DNA of 64,000 nucleotides from Ricordea florida (Eukaryota > Cnidaria > Anthozoa > Corallimorpharia > Ricordeidae): NCBI GenBank assembly GCA_949710005.1, contig OX453272.1, forward strand, positions 44,782,657-44,846,656, given 5' to 3'. Positions 12,717 through 25,600 of this stretch are shown here, piece after piece. The translations under genes and the position numbers were made by a program. The notes beneath the pieces were generated by a model that was not told where the DNA came from, did no database searches, and saw nothing but the letters and a program-made list of their open reading frames with translations. The stretch's first letter is position 1. Each line of letters begins with the position of its first letter.

Positions 12717-13642
12717 TTAGGCAAGCGCATCGTTTCGTACTATCCATGAATTATCTTTGGTAGTTACGTCGCTTTCAGGTCCTAGCACAGCAATTGAGTT
12801 GGGGATATTAGAGGAAGCCAAGTACCTGAAAGGAAAGTGAAGGGAGTCGAGATTAATGCCATATGAACGTGTATTGCTGGGGTGGACTTAGAAATATCCT
12901 TTATTGAATGACCTTGTTCGTCCAAGATATACCTCTTATTAATCGAGTTCGAGGTCCGTACTGTAAAATACGGACCGAGTTTTTTCCCGTCGATTTATGA
13001 AAATATAAATCGACGGGAAAAAACGAGGATCCGTATTTTACAGTACGGACCGAGAAAACGAGGTTAATAAGATATTTATTATATCTCTGGAGTCATTCTG
13101 GCGACCAAAACAAACTTTAGCGGGCCGTACAGTGAAGTACGGCCCGCTAAATTGACCAATCACAGCGCGCGTACTGAGAGATATAATAAGACTGGATATT
13201 GGCCAGTTGTCCAGAAGTTACTAAAGATGGAAGCCGACTTCGAGCATTTTGTTTGGTTTTCCCTTTTGTTTTTGTTTTTGTTTTTTTTTTCGTGCGCCAA
13301 AGCGGCAAGAACTCAGGATTCGCGTTGTCTTGCCCGCTCACGGAAGCAGCCAAGTAATAAAGCGCCTCATCGTCCCTTCCTTCTAGGCTGCCAACAAGCG
13401 GGTGCATTCCTCCCCACATTTCACAGAGGAACCAAACAAATTGCAAAAAAATAAAAATGGGTTTATCAAACGAGGCGACCAAAGAAGGTTGTAGCACCGG
13501 AAGAAGAATGTTAGCCCTTCTACGACAAAGGGCTAGCGCCCGAGACGTCACCTTTGATTTCATCTTATGGTGGAGCTACTCACATTCATCAACACATTTG
13601 ATAATAATAATAATAACAACAACAACAACAACAACAACAATC

Positions 13643-13678
<36 letters not shown>

Positions 13679-16600
13679 GTAATAATAGTAAACCACTGTA
13701 GTTCCATATCATGTACGCCGTGACGGGACAGTTAAGTTAATAGGACGGATTTACTGATGGTATCGAATGCTTTAGATAAGTCATTTAATACTGCTCCTGT
13801 TCCCTTACCACTGTCGGCCTCCTTTCTGATGAGATCAGTGAACTAAGTAGCAGCTAGTATGGCGTCAACTTGTGGACAAAAAGTTCATCTCGTCATCTCG
13901 TAGTGTCAACTCGTCATCTCGTCGTGTCCTCTCGTTCATCTCATTTCGTCATCTCGTCGGGTCCGTGTCAACTCGTCGTCTCATTCTGTTATCTTGTCTT
14001 GTCGTCTTTTTTACTTGCGTCCTTTGACTAGCTTGTTTTTCAACTCGTCGTTTCGTACTGTCAACTCGTCGTCTCGTTCTGTTATCTCGTCTCGTCGTCT
14101 TTTCGTTCTTCAACTCGTCGTATAGACCGTCAACTCGTCGTGTCGAACGTCAACTCGTCACGTTTTTATCGCGCAATTTTTTTAGAAGGGACGTGGGCAT
14201 TACAGTTAAGCAGCATGGCTACCAATATGGCTGCCGTAGAACCTGGTCAACCTATTGACGAGCTCAAGGAGTGTCTTCGTGTCAGTACTAAAAAGGTCTC
14301 CTAGCCCTATCCACAATGCAAAATAGATTTTTAGCTTAATGCTTATCTCGGCTATTTATCAATAGAGCAGTGACCTGCACTTGTGACCTGTAACCGGTGT
14401 TTGTTCTTTTGTTTACATTCATACTTATAATCATAGGCGCTTAACCGAAAAACCTAAGTTAACTACTTACATCTGACTGTCAAGTTCGTCTTCTGACACA
14501 TTAGTAAAGGCCACTTTTATCAAATCATATTTTATTCGTCTTTGGATTGTCTGTCACGATACACCAAAAATGTGCCCAATTTTCGTCAATGAAAACTGAA
14601 AATCAAAGTATAACTGCAGCATGTCATGAGGAATATCAACAGAGGGCCTTCCACGACAACCTGTTTAATTAAACAAGCCAGTTTCTTCCTTTCCGTTCGC
14701 TAATGATCTTAAAGAATCTTGCGCACGTCTTAAAATATCTGCTATTTCCAAGGGAAAGTCGTACAGGCCTGAAGGTCTTTCTACCAGGTTCTGAATTCTG
14801 TCCAGCGGAACGCAAAGGTAATCAACACCATGCATGTCTTCATGAAGTCTGTCATTTAGCCCGTCAAGCAGCACTTCAATACTGACACGAAGACACTCCT
14901 TGAGCTCGTCAATAGGTTGACCAGGTCCTACGGCAGCCATATTGGTAGCCATGCTGCTTAACTGTAATACCCAGGTCCCCTCTTTTGAAAAAATTGCGCG
15001 ATAAAAACGTGACGAGTTGACGGTCGACACGACGAGTTGAAGAACGAAAAGACGACGAGACGAGATAATAGAACGAGACGACGAGTTGACACTACGAAAC
15101 GACGAGTTGAAAAACAAGCTAGTCAAAGGACGCAAGTAAAAAAGACGACAAGACAAGATAACAGAACGAGACGACGAGTTGACACGGACCCGACGAGATG
15201 ACGAGATGAGATGACGAGTTAACACGACACATTGGCGAGATAACGAGAGGACACGACGAGACGACGAGTTGACACTACGAGATGACGAGATGAACTTTTT
15301 GTCCACAAGTTGACGCCATAGCTAGTTCCGTTGAGCGGTTTGGACGGAAACCAAACTGGTACTCAAAAAGTAGACTATGACGGTCTAGATGAGCCATCAG
15401 CTGCTTGTAGACTATTTTCTCCAAAATCTTTGACAAAGTAGGGAGAATTGAGATAGGCCTGTAATTTTCAATCTCAGCCAGAGTCCCAGATTTGTAGAGG
15501 GGGATGACCTTTGCACTTTCCACTCCTTAGGTACAACTCCAGTTTCAAGAGATAAATTCATGATAAATGTCAAAGTCCTGAGTAGTCCGGGGGAAAAATT
15601 ATCCAGTCCAGACGCTTTTGTCCGCTTAAGATTTCTAAGCTCTTCAAGAAATTCTGATTCTTTCACAGCTTTTAAAGTAAACTGACTTTCCGTAAATTGA
15701 TTGGGAAGATTTTCTTCAGCAGGTTTGGTGTTTCAATTCTCAAATACCCAAAATAAACAGCCAGCCAACCAAACAAACAAAAAGAAAATAAACATAACGG
15801 TAACAAAACTCAAAACTTTAAAACATCAGTAAAAAGAAATATGAGAAATAAGCATGCTCACGTGCGCGCCACGTGGATAACGTCGTCCTTTGTCACGCTG
15901 AACAGGTGATCCCTGTGTTCTTGGCGAATATCATCTGTGATTCCCAGAGTAAAGAAGTTCATGCCACGTCGACTGGGTGACACTGGCTTATCGATCTGGG
16001 GAGCAGCACAGACACAAGGGAAATGATCACATACACGGTCAAGTATACAATGGGCGCATATGGACGGAGAAAAGGGGAAGTAACAAGGTGTGGCCCACAG
16101 CAGGGGCAATAGGGTCTGCTTTCCATTCTTCCCTCTTTGGTTGATTCCCGAATTGAGTCACATTACAATACCTAGGACGTTCAAATGTAATGTGTTTTCA
16201 CCCATGCTCCAAGTGAGAGGGTTTTTATCCCTTTCAATAGTTCAAATGGATCAAGAATTTTAAAATAGGTTGTAGATTGTTAATCTAACCCTGTCATTCA
16301 TTCAATCATTCATTCATTCGCTCATTCAATCATGTGCTCCGATCTGTGTTTAACATAAGGAGATTCTCTCTATGAATTCACACTTTACTTTCGAGGTCAT
16401 ATGTATCGAAGGTCGTGCTAATCAAAACTCCCTCGTGAAATGTACAGTTGAGTTCCAAAAGCACTTTCCCTTAAAAGAGAGCTAGAGCGAACGATTAAGC
16501 GTGTAGCTGCGAAATAAACTTATCAGGGAAAAAGAAAAAGGCGATAATATGTACTTACTGCCTGAAAGGGAGGGCCGGATGGAGAAATCTTTGGCTCGAA

Positions 16601-19600
16601 GTTCAAAGTACCAACGTATCGATGCACGCTAACGTATGGACGACTTGTATGTTATTCGGCGTCATTTTGTATGCTTTCTAAACTACAGTCTTTCCCAAAA
16701 TACGTTGGACCGATTGATACAATTCGTTGTTTTCTTACATATTTTATAAATTCAAGAACATTTCCCGCCCCCATCCCCACCCCAAGACTGAGAGGGGTGG
16801 GGAGAGGAACTTAGTTGACGTGTTTGATCAGTTATTCTTAATAGAAAATAGTGCTTGTCGGTACAAGGTGTTTTGGCAGAGATAGTACCTAGAGCTCCAA
16901 ATAGTGGAATCAAGGGACTGGGTAGTGCGAATCTAGGTGGTGTGGGAAGTAATTCAACCCGGGGCAAATCTTGTTGTACTGTCACATGGCCTAGAAAACA
17001 ATACTAAACGATGTTACCTCAGAAAATACCGACAATTTGGCCTCCTGGATATCTTCATCTGTAAAGTGACCTTCAGAAGCCCACTGAATGGATCTGTCAA
17101 ACGCTGACAATGTTCCTTCCAAACTTGGATCTCTGACAACCAAAAACAATGACACTAAGAATAGTGAATACGTGGGACTGACTGGGTGTCACTCTAAAGC
17201 TAAAGGAAAGCCCTAGATCTTACTCCACCGGTTCACTAACCGCAAGTGAAAATTGGCCTTACTAGTATCTAGGAAATTTCAAGGATATTGCCTAATAATG
17301 TACATGCAAAAATTTCAAACATGCTGACTGGCTGAAAAACAGTGCAGAAAGTTGAACTGAAATGGAGAGCAAACATTTGAAATTAAAGTTTTGCTTGTAT
17401 ATTATTAACAAGTAATAACACTATTTCAAGTACAAATTGAAATAAATAAGCCATCGCAAATTTTTCAAAGGGAACAAATCTCACCTTACGATGTAGTGCA
17501 ATTTTTATAATCTTTTAAAAATTTACTTAGGTTTATTTTAAGATGTTTCAAAATGTGCAAATTCCTGTTCTTGTACGGTGCTTACGTATCCGCATGGATA
17601 AGTAGTGGGAAGTCCCACCGACATAAAAGGTATAACAGCACTTGAGAATTGTTATCTACTTTCAAACGTAACCCATTACGGATGGGTTCCTTCAAACTGC
17701 TTCCGAAAGACCGTGTTATATATCACTTTTAAGAGACGAACCAAAAAATACGTGAGAATAATATCAGTCTAACCCTGGAAGGATCTGTATTGGCGTCTAA
17801 TTTTGGGGGTAGTTTCATACTGTTTGTATAGATATCAATTGTTTCCAGCGCACTTTGGAATAAACGAGCACAAGTGAACACTAAGAAAAATTGCTGTTTT
17901 TGAAAAATTTACGAGTGCTTATTTACACAAAATTGCATTCAAAATCGTTTAATTCAAAAATTTAATTTCAGATTTCTGCTCTGTTTGGGATAAATTGACG
18001 TGTTCTAAGCCAATAAGCGCGTCGAAATTTTTGCACGTATATAATTAGTACAGATGTCAAATAGTTGCCAGTGCAATGTGGAATAAATAAGCCCACGAAA
18101 ATTTTTCAAATTCCTACGATACAACTTTGCTGTTTACCTGAAGTTCTTTTCAGATCTTATCTTGGCAAGTGACTACGTTCCTTATATAACTGCGAAGATC
18201 TTTCATTTATTAAATATGTTTCTACCGCAATGCAAATATACAAGATTTTCATATAATATATATTCATTTATACAACTTCGTTGATAATCCCAATTTTTGT
18301 GGTTAAGAAAATACCAATTTCCCTACTTTCAGGCTGGTACGGCGAGCGGGCAAGATCCCGCCAATCTTGAGTTCTCATTGGCCACCCGAGCGGGCCAGAT
18401 GGGCTTTGTGCCGCCAAACAAAGCAAAACAAATTGGCCATATAATAAATCCTTTATTGACCACGCTTGTTCGGTCAATATGGCTGGGTATTCGCCTCGTT
18501 CTTTTTTGCGTTTTTACTGACCTCAACAACGTGCTCAGTCAACGAAAATGCAAAGAAAATATTCGGTCGATATGTTGGCAACTTGACATCACGCTTGGTC
18601 AGTAACGCATATATACTGAACCTGTAGGAGTAGAAGGAGAAAATTCCCCCAGATCCAAGCATCGCACCACCTCCATAGGCTCCCCCTTTTTCCCTATAAA
18701 GACAAAATAGTGAGAACCTCATGTGAAATGACCAGAAAGAAAGCGGACAGAAGGTGAAATATTTCTAGTTCTTTACTTGCCTTATTTCACGGTGAAGAAA
18801 CTTTGATGAAAGAAGTTTGGCGAGAATTCTTAGCCTGAAAGTAGAATCAAAGAAAAAAATTCGTTTCAAGAACAATGATGATTTTCTCAGGACCCACTAT
18901 TGGTCATAATTGGGATTTGTACAGATGAATTCCTGACTAATAATCATAAATTCAATTCATCCACCGCCATCTCCAGTTAGCTCAGTTGGTAGAGCACTCG
19001 ACTACCGTGCGGGAGGTCGCGGGTTCAAACCCTGGCCGGACCAACACTCATGGTCTTAAAATAATTGAGTAGAAAGTGCTGCCTTTGTAATGGCATCTGC
19101 AAATGGTTAGACTTTCTAGTCTTCTCCGATAAGGACGAAAAACCGTAGGCCCCGTCTCACAACTCTATCTGTAATGTGGGACATAAAAGAACCCATGGCA
19201 CTGTTCGAAAAGAGTAGGGCGTGTTCCCGGTGTTATGGTCTATTAGTCTATTATGGTCTATTAGTCTAATAGGGGGCTGCTGTAATTGGCTAAGCTGTAG
19301 CGACTCCCCTGGCCATGTAATAGTAGGCCGAAGCTTAATAAACATAAATACATAATCTCTGCCACGTTATCTAGCCCTTCTTGAATGCTACGTAAGCCGG
19401 TGAATTACTAAAGAGAACTGTATCCTAATACCGGCTAAAAGACAGGTGCGTATTGCAACCAGGTGGACAATCAGACATGCAAGGTATTCGCGTAGCAGAG
19501 TACATACAACTTGTAATGACATTAATTGATCATCGCAGTTATGTACACAACTTAAGCAGCTGTGAAATTAAAGCCTGAAAAAAAAACTCAGGCCTGAGTT

Positions 19601-22600
19601 TTTTTTTTTTCAGGCTTTAATTTCACAGCTGCTTAAGTTGTGTACATAACTGCGATGATCAATTAATGTCATTACATATTACTCGGAAGTTCAAATATAT
19701 GGTCTTTCATATATTCAATTGCATCTACATACAACTTATTCGATGTTTTACGAGATAATGCGCGTGGATATTTTACGAGATGCGTGGTATTAAAATGCGA
19801 GCAATGAGAAAAATGAATTCCACTTAATTTTTTTGTCATCAGGCAGCTACATATTTTAGCTAGAGTACAGAAAGCGGTACCTTTTTACGCGGGATGACGT
19901 AGTCAGCCAGCGTATAAAATTCGGCAGCGCATTCCTTTCGTCGTCTTGGGAGTCAAAAATTGCCTTGTTTTTTTAACTTTCCCGTATCCCGCGCCCGTCC
20001 CGAAAAAATTGCGTGATTTTTATTGGCTGTAACTCCGAATCACGTGCAAGTCAGGTTGGATTGCACCATCAGAAAAAAAACATACTGCGTCAGCAATTTT
20101 AAACCAACACATCCCGCGTAAACGCCTTCAGGTCCTTCAGGCATCTTCTTGTTCATTCTTCATATGGCGAGCCTGAGCCACACGTATGTGACAAAACAAT
20201 AAGCCAGTAAAATTCGTTTTATTTGGCTGGATAAAATGAGTCACTAATGACCGGTTCTAAACACTTGGCGCTTAACCAAAATAACTCCACGCCTTGTCAG
20301 ATTTTTCATTTATTTATTCTTATAAAGACTGAAATTAGTTTTAAGAAAAGGTTCTAGCGGACGCGAACGCTATGTTCTAAATCAAAGTTTCCTTAAAGCT
20401 CATCGTAAATAAGTTCCTGGTCCAGCAAGTCAAGTTTCTCGTCCTCCTCTAGAAACAGTGTAATACGCTGACATATTTTGCGTGTTCTCTTGACCTTATA
20501 TCGCAAAGTGACGTAACAGTGCAGGGGCGGATCCAGGAATTTTTGACTGGGGGGGTCCAAACTTTGGTTCAGAACCACGTGTTTCTCCATCTGTGAACGC
20601 CGGTCGCCGTTGGCGCGGGAAATACTGCTTTGCGAGCAGAGGCGAACAGATCATAAGAAGGTACCCAAAAACAATTACATTTTTTAATTTCCCTGAAATT
20701 TACTTTAGTGATAAAAATACAACGCGCGTTTCATTAATAAAATATCAGCCAGTTAAAAAGTGATATACGGTCCAGTCGATGTAAGAATTTTAGTCTCAAA
20801 CAAGCATCAGGTCTGATAGGGGGGGTTCGGACCCCCCGGACCCTCCCCCTGGATCCGCCACTGCAGTGGAAAAATAATTGATGGTTTTATTGTCTGGATA
20901 CACAGTTGTTTCCCCTTAAAACGTTGAAAACCTGTCTCCGTTCAGAGGCCTTCGAATCGCGAGATGAAGATAGCCACTTGGCCCTCCTACACAACGCGAA
21001 GCTCGGGCCTTGGGTGAATCCGTATTTCCACGGAGTCACAGAACATGTCAAGAGGATTTTGAGTAGTTACAACGCAGAGGTGCCCCAAAAACCTTTTTTA
21101 ACGGGGACTCGTATCTTAACCAAGCCTAAGCATCCTGTACAAATGGAACAAAAAGGTGACGCCAATCCCTTGTAACGACTGTAATCAGGAATACATCAGT
21201 CAATTTGGCAGCCACTTGAAAGAATACCAAAAAGTAGTGCTTCTTCAAAAATTAAATCACCCATTCATCGTGAGTATAAGAAGAGCTTCACAGCTTTGCC
21301 CAATCACTCCTGAAGTAGACACCAGGCAGGAGTGCTGTAACGTCGGGTCGGTGAATTGTATTTCAATAACGGTTGTTGAATAAAAGACATTTTTATGCCT
21401 CAGTCGTGAAGTGAGTGTATGTACTTACTTGGGAAAGTCCTCGTGAGTATAAGGCACAACTGGAAGGCACCTTCCGATGTAATTGACAGGGAATGGTATC
21501 TCAAAATGTGTCTTGACACCAAGCGGACTGTATTCTGGGTCCTACAATAGAAATTCACCAAGTAGCATTTACAAACCATCATAACACAATATTCTTCGAC
21601 AGATGGAACGCTGAATAAACATTCAACTTGTTGCAACTTTATACAGAAGGTCAGTGTATAGTATTATCGGTGAAGTTGCCACGGTGAAGCAACAACATCT
21701 CTCCAATATAGCACACATGAAGTTAATACAAGGCCATATCATTTTTCTTACTGTGTCTTCAAATATAGATTGCGCAAGAAAGTCATGAAATTCGACCTCG
21801 ATATCACCAAAACTTGTATTTAGAGACCGTCAGCTGGCCTGCCAACCACGCGCACGTTTAGGGGAATTAATGCGGGGGCAATGGCATGTTTCGACGGGCG
21901 AGCACTTGCTATGCAGGCTAGAAATCATCAGAAAAGATTCTAACTTTTAGGGTGAAGTGGAAGCATAGGGTTTGGGGAATCGTATCACTATGCATAGGTT
22001 ATTGAATAATTTTGAGTGCAATTTAGAACAAATAAGCATGAGTACATTTTTCAACGACTAAAATAATTGCAAGAGCCTGCAGGGCGAGTTTGATTTCTTG
22101 ACTTTGAACAACTCTCTTGTGCTTATTTATTCCAAATTGAGCTCAAAAGCATTTGATTACTTGTTAATAATAAACACGCAAAAATCTTATATCAAATTTC
22201 AGCATTTTAACTTTTTGCACTCAATATCAACTTTCTGCATTGTTTAATTGATGCGTTCACAGCCAATCAGCTTACTAAATACGTTACCGTGACATGGGAA
22301 GATTCTTCGTAAAAACTGCTTGACAAAGCGTCACAGAATCCCTCCATAGCTCGCTCCATTGCTTCACGGCCTTGGGAAGTTGTATTCACTGCACACCTAA
22401 AAAGGAGGCCAAAAATGTTATTCAATGGTAAAGCAAAAGAAATGCAACGAAAATCCAATAATACATCAAACTGTAAAGTACAGCTGTACACAGAGCGGGT
22501 GTCCGCTGACTCACGTCACGATTGGTTCAAGATTTTATTCGTGGAAGTAAATATATATTGTAGTTTGTGAGTCGCAAACAAGCCCTGAGACATGCAGAAG

Positions 22601-25600
22601 TCCAATGAAATTAAAGGTTTTGGAGCTGCGTAGTATTTCCGTGTATAGGAGCATTTAGGGTTGCACAGAAAGTCAAATTGAGCTATCGTGTTTCTGGGTA
22701 AGACCAGCTTTCCAAAAATGAGTAAAGAAAATGCAGATAGAAACGGAAGCGTAGGTCTCCTGTGTTTATGCGCGGCTTTAGTTTAAGGGTTTGAGTCAAT
22801 TTCTGCCAAAACTATTGTACTCACTTTATGGGTGCTGAGATTTAAGCACGGATAATGCAATGAATAAAACGCGCACAATCTTTGAACACTGCTGAAGTTT
22901 GTCGATTGCTCTATTGGCTAGAGGAACGATATTGAATGGCTTGAGCTAGAACAAAGTCTTCACTCGAGAAAATGTTTGCGAAAAAATCCCAGTAACAATA
23001 TAATAAAATAAACAGATTACGGCATCGAAAATCCTTTTCACTCTTGAGATGTATCAGAAAACTCACTCGTTCGTCTTCTGATTATAGCCAAACAACTCGT
23101 TAATAAAAATCGGACGTACACAATTTCCATGAAGTAATCTCTATGTATGACGAGTGAGAAAGCGGCGTGACCGCTAACTTTACAGTATGACATGAAATGA
23201 CATGCATATTCTGTATTTTAGTCCATCGTTTGGTCGTAACCACACCTGAATTGTGTTCCTTCCAAGACATGTACTGCAATGGTGCTCAGTGTCTGGACGA
23301 CAGGTGTTAAGTCTTCCATCTTAGCAACGTCCTTCATGAACAGCACCTGATGACACAAATGGTGTTTTTTTTTTTATATCAGAATGAAATATCAGCTACA
23401 TGAAAAGGCCGTACAAGTTTATAATCCCCTGCACGCCAGGAAATTAGGCAAATAACTGCCCCAACACCTTGCATATTGCGTAGAATCAGAAACCACCAAG
23501 ACTTGAAACGTGTAACAAGAGTTCACAGCTTGTCCAGATTCATTATTTCCGAAGTATCATAGTTGGAAACTGTTTGCCCACAGTCTTTGAGCTTGTTGGC
23601 ACTGATTGGCTCATTTGGTTTCTATTGTTTTCCAAATATGGTGCTTGGTAGATTGAATGTGGACAAGCTTCGGTTAAAGAAATTCAGAGCCAGTTACGCG
23701 TTTTGAGTGTTAAGCGTTTCTAGTAGAATACAGGTGCGTTTAAACAGTAACCTACACAAGGATCAAGCTATTCCCTAATTGAATTATGTCCCTCCGAGAA
23801 GAGAAGCGAAATCGTGGCTGCGATCGGGAATCTATCGTTTTTAGTTCACTGCTCGATTGGTACTTGCCTCGTTCGACGACATAAATACTCACAAGTTTCA
23901 AAAACAACTATAGTTTTACCTGAGACATTCCGCTAAGCAGATCAGCTAGATTTGCCGAGGGAGACAGGGAACTAGCCGCCAAGCTCATAGCATATGAGTG
24001 TCCCGCGTTGCTGATAGATACTGCCATATCTGAGGCGAGCATGTTAACGAGCGTGCGCAGACGTTCTGTGTTGTCCAACGTAGGCCTGGAAGAAACGCAA
24101 ATGAGTATCATGAAATCCGCGAAAAAAGGACAATGACGTAGACTAGAATATCAGAAAACAGCAGCATGTATGACTAGAAGTTTATTACTCTGTTCCTCTG
24201 TTCTAAGTCACCTTTCTCCTATCTTCATAAAAACAAAAAAAGAAAACCCCCCAAAGACCCCAAGACTACACAGCACTAAAGAAAAATACCACATTTTCTG
24301 CACAAGCGTAAGAGTGTACTGAACTTTCAGAGCTTACTTCTACGAGTTTCCTATAAAATTCAGGCTTTATAGCAGATCGCAGGTGTAAATAACCGTTTGC
24401 CAAGATTTCATCTAAGATGGGCAGTTATACGTCCTTAAGCAACCGGCTTTAAAAATCACAGTCTATACGTTTTTTAAGTTTAGTAAATAATTTAAGAAGA
24501 CCACAAAATCTTGTCTTGCGTTGCTACTACTCCCATTTTAAAGACGAAAGGTCGTCACCAACTAATCGCCAATAAAAAGTAAATTTTCATACTTCTTGTT
24601 AACAATACATATGCGTTATTAACCAGGCGTGAGGTCAATATGGCTGCATATTGACCGAGTTCTTTTTGGCGCTTTTATTGACTGAGACGCAGCCGAAGAA
24701 GCTTACTCAATAAAGGATTTATTATATGGCCATTTTGTCTTGTATTGTTTCGCAGGACAACGCGAGAAAATCCCGAGTAGACAAGATAGCTCCATCTTGC
24801 TCGCAATCAGAACTCAGGAGTCGCCTTAACTTGCACACTCGCGAAACCAGGCGTATAATTAAAACCAGTACAAACCTTGCAAATATTTCACCCCACAAAT
24901 AAAACATGTGGGGAAGATTTCTGTCCAGGCAAAACGACGAAAAATGAAGGCCCTGAAAACAGAATAACAATACAAAGAAAACAGTCCATAGATGGGTCCG
25001 TGAATGGTCCATAATAAACCTTCAAGACTTCAGTTTAACTTGCGAAAGATCAAATTCGCATCGAAAATTTGTATTAAGTACTGACTAAATAACAATAAAT
25101 AATCATGACCACAATAAAAACTAGAATAAAATAATACAATAATAATGTAAATGACCATACGAGTAGAACTATTACCAATACCATTTTCGTTATCACAATT
25201 ACTATTAACATTATTATCATTATCTACACTATTCTTTGGAGCGCCGCTTAAAAGTGCAGTTCTGGAATAGTCTTCGTTACATTGTACTTTTTGATTTGTG
25301 AAGTGCCATGTTCCGTGGAAAAACGGTAGTGTAGTGTACAGGGTCCGAGCAATGGTGATGGCACCGTGTTGTTACCTAGGGGTCCCTTCATTTTTTATAA
25401 GGAAGGGCGGGGTGATGGGATTTGGGGGGGGGGGGGGGGAGGGGTGGTGACCTTGCAAAAAAAAAATTAAGAGGCTTTCGAGGGGCGCATCCAAAAAAAT
25501 AGGGAGGAGGGTCACCTGAAATATTTTCGCAATACTTTGAAATGGCATAATGTTTTAACAGGAGCCCATCAATGCAATCGCTGCTTCAAGGGGGGGGGGG

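Larger units (their letters stand above)
13692..15735 (-). pseudogene. Non-LTR retrotransposon reverse-transcriptase remnant, split by a foldback element
   Basis: Minus strand from about 15735: [19 protein letters not shown], then (after a frameshift near 15523) [28 protein letters not shown] and [12 protein letters not shown], ending at 15327. Beyond the inserted element the frame resumes at 13851 with [29 protein letters not shown] and [11 protein letters not shown]. These are RT motifs 0-3. The YADD core is missing. It lies in the last PITRM1 intron and is clearly dead. Confidence 0.85.

Noticed and set aside
13147-13563. ORFs of 138 and 100 residues on opposite strands near 13.2-13.5 kb
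   Set aside because: No family resemblance, low-complexity Lys/Thr or Phe/Leu runs, no matching splice partners.
14665-15306. A 213-residue Ser/Arg-rich protein
   Set aside because: Most of it is the translated CTCGTC-type arm of the foldback element. Only its last 95 residues look like former coding sequence.
18972-19046. Functional tRNA gene
   Set aside because: Boxes A and B are good, but the acceptor 5' strand does not pair with the 3' strand, and a SINE body follows.
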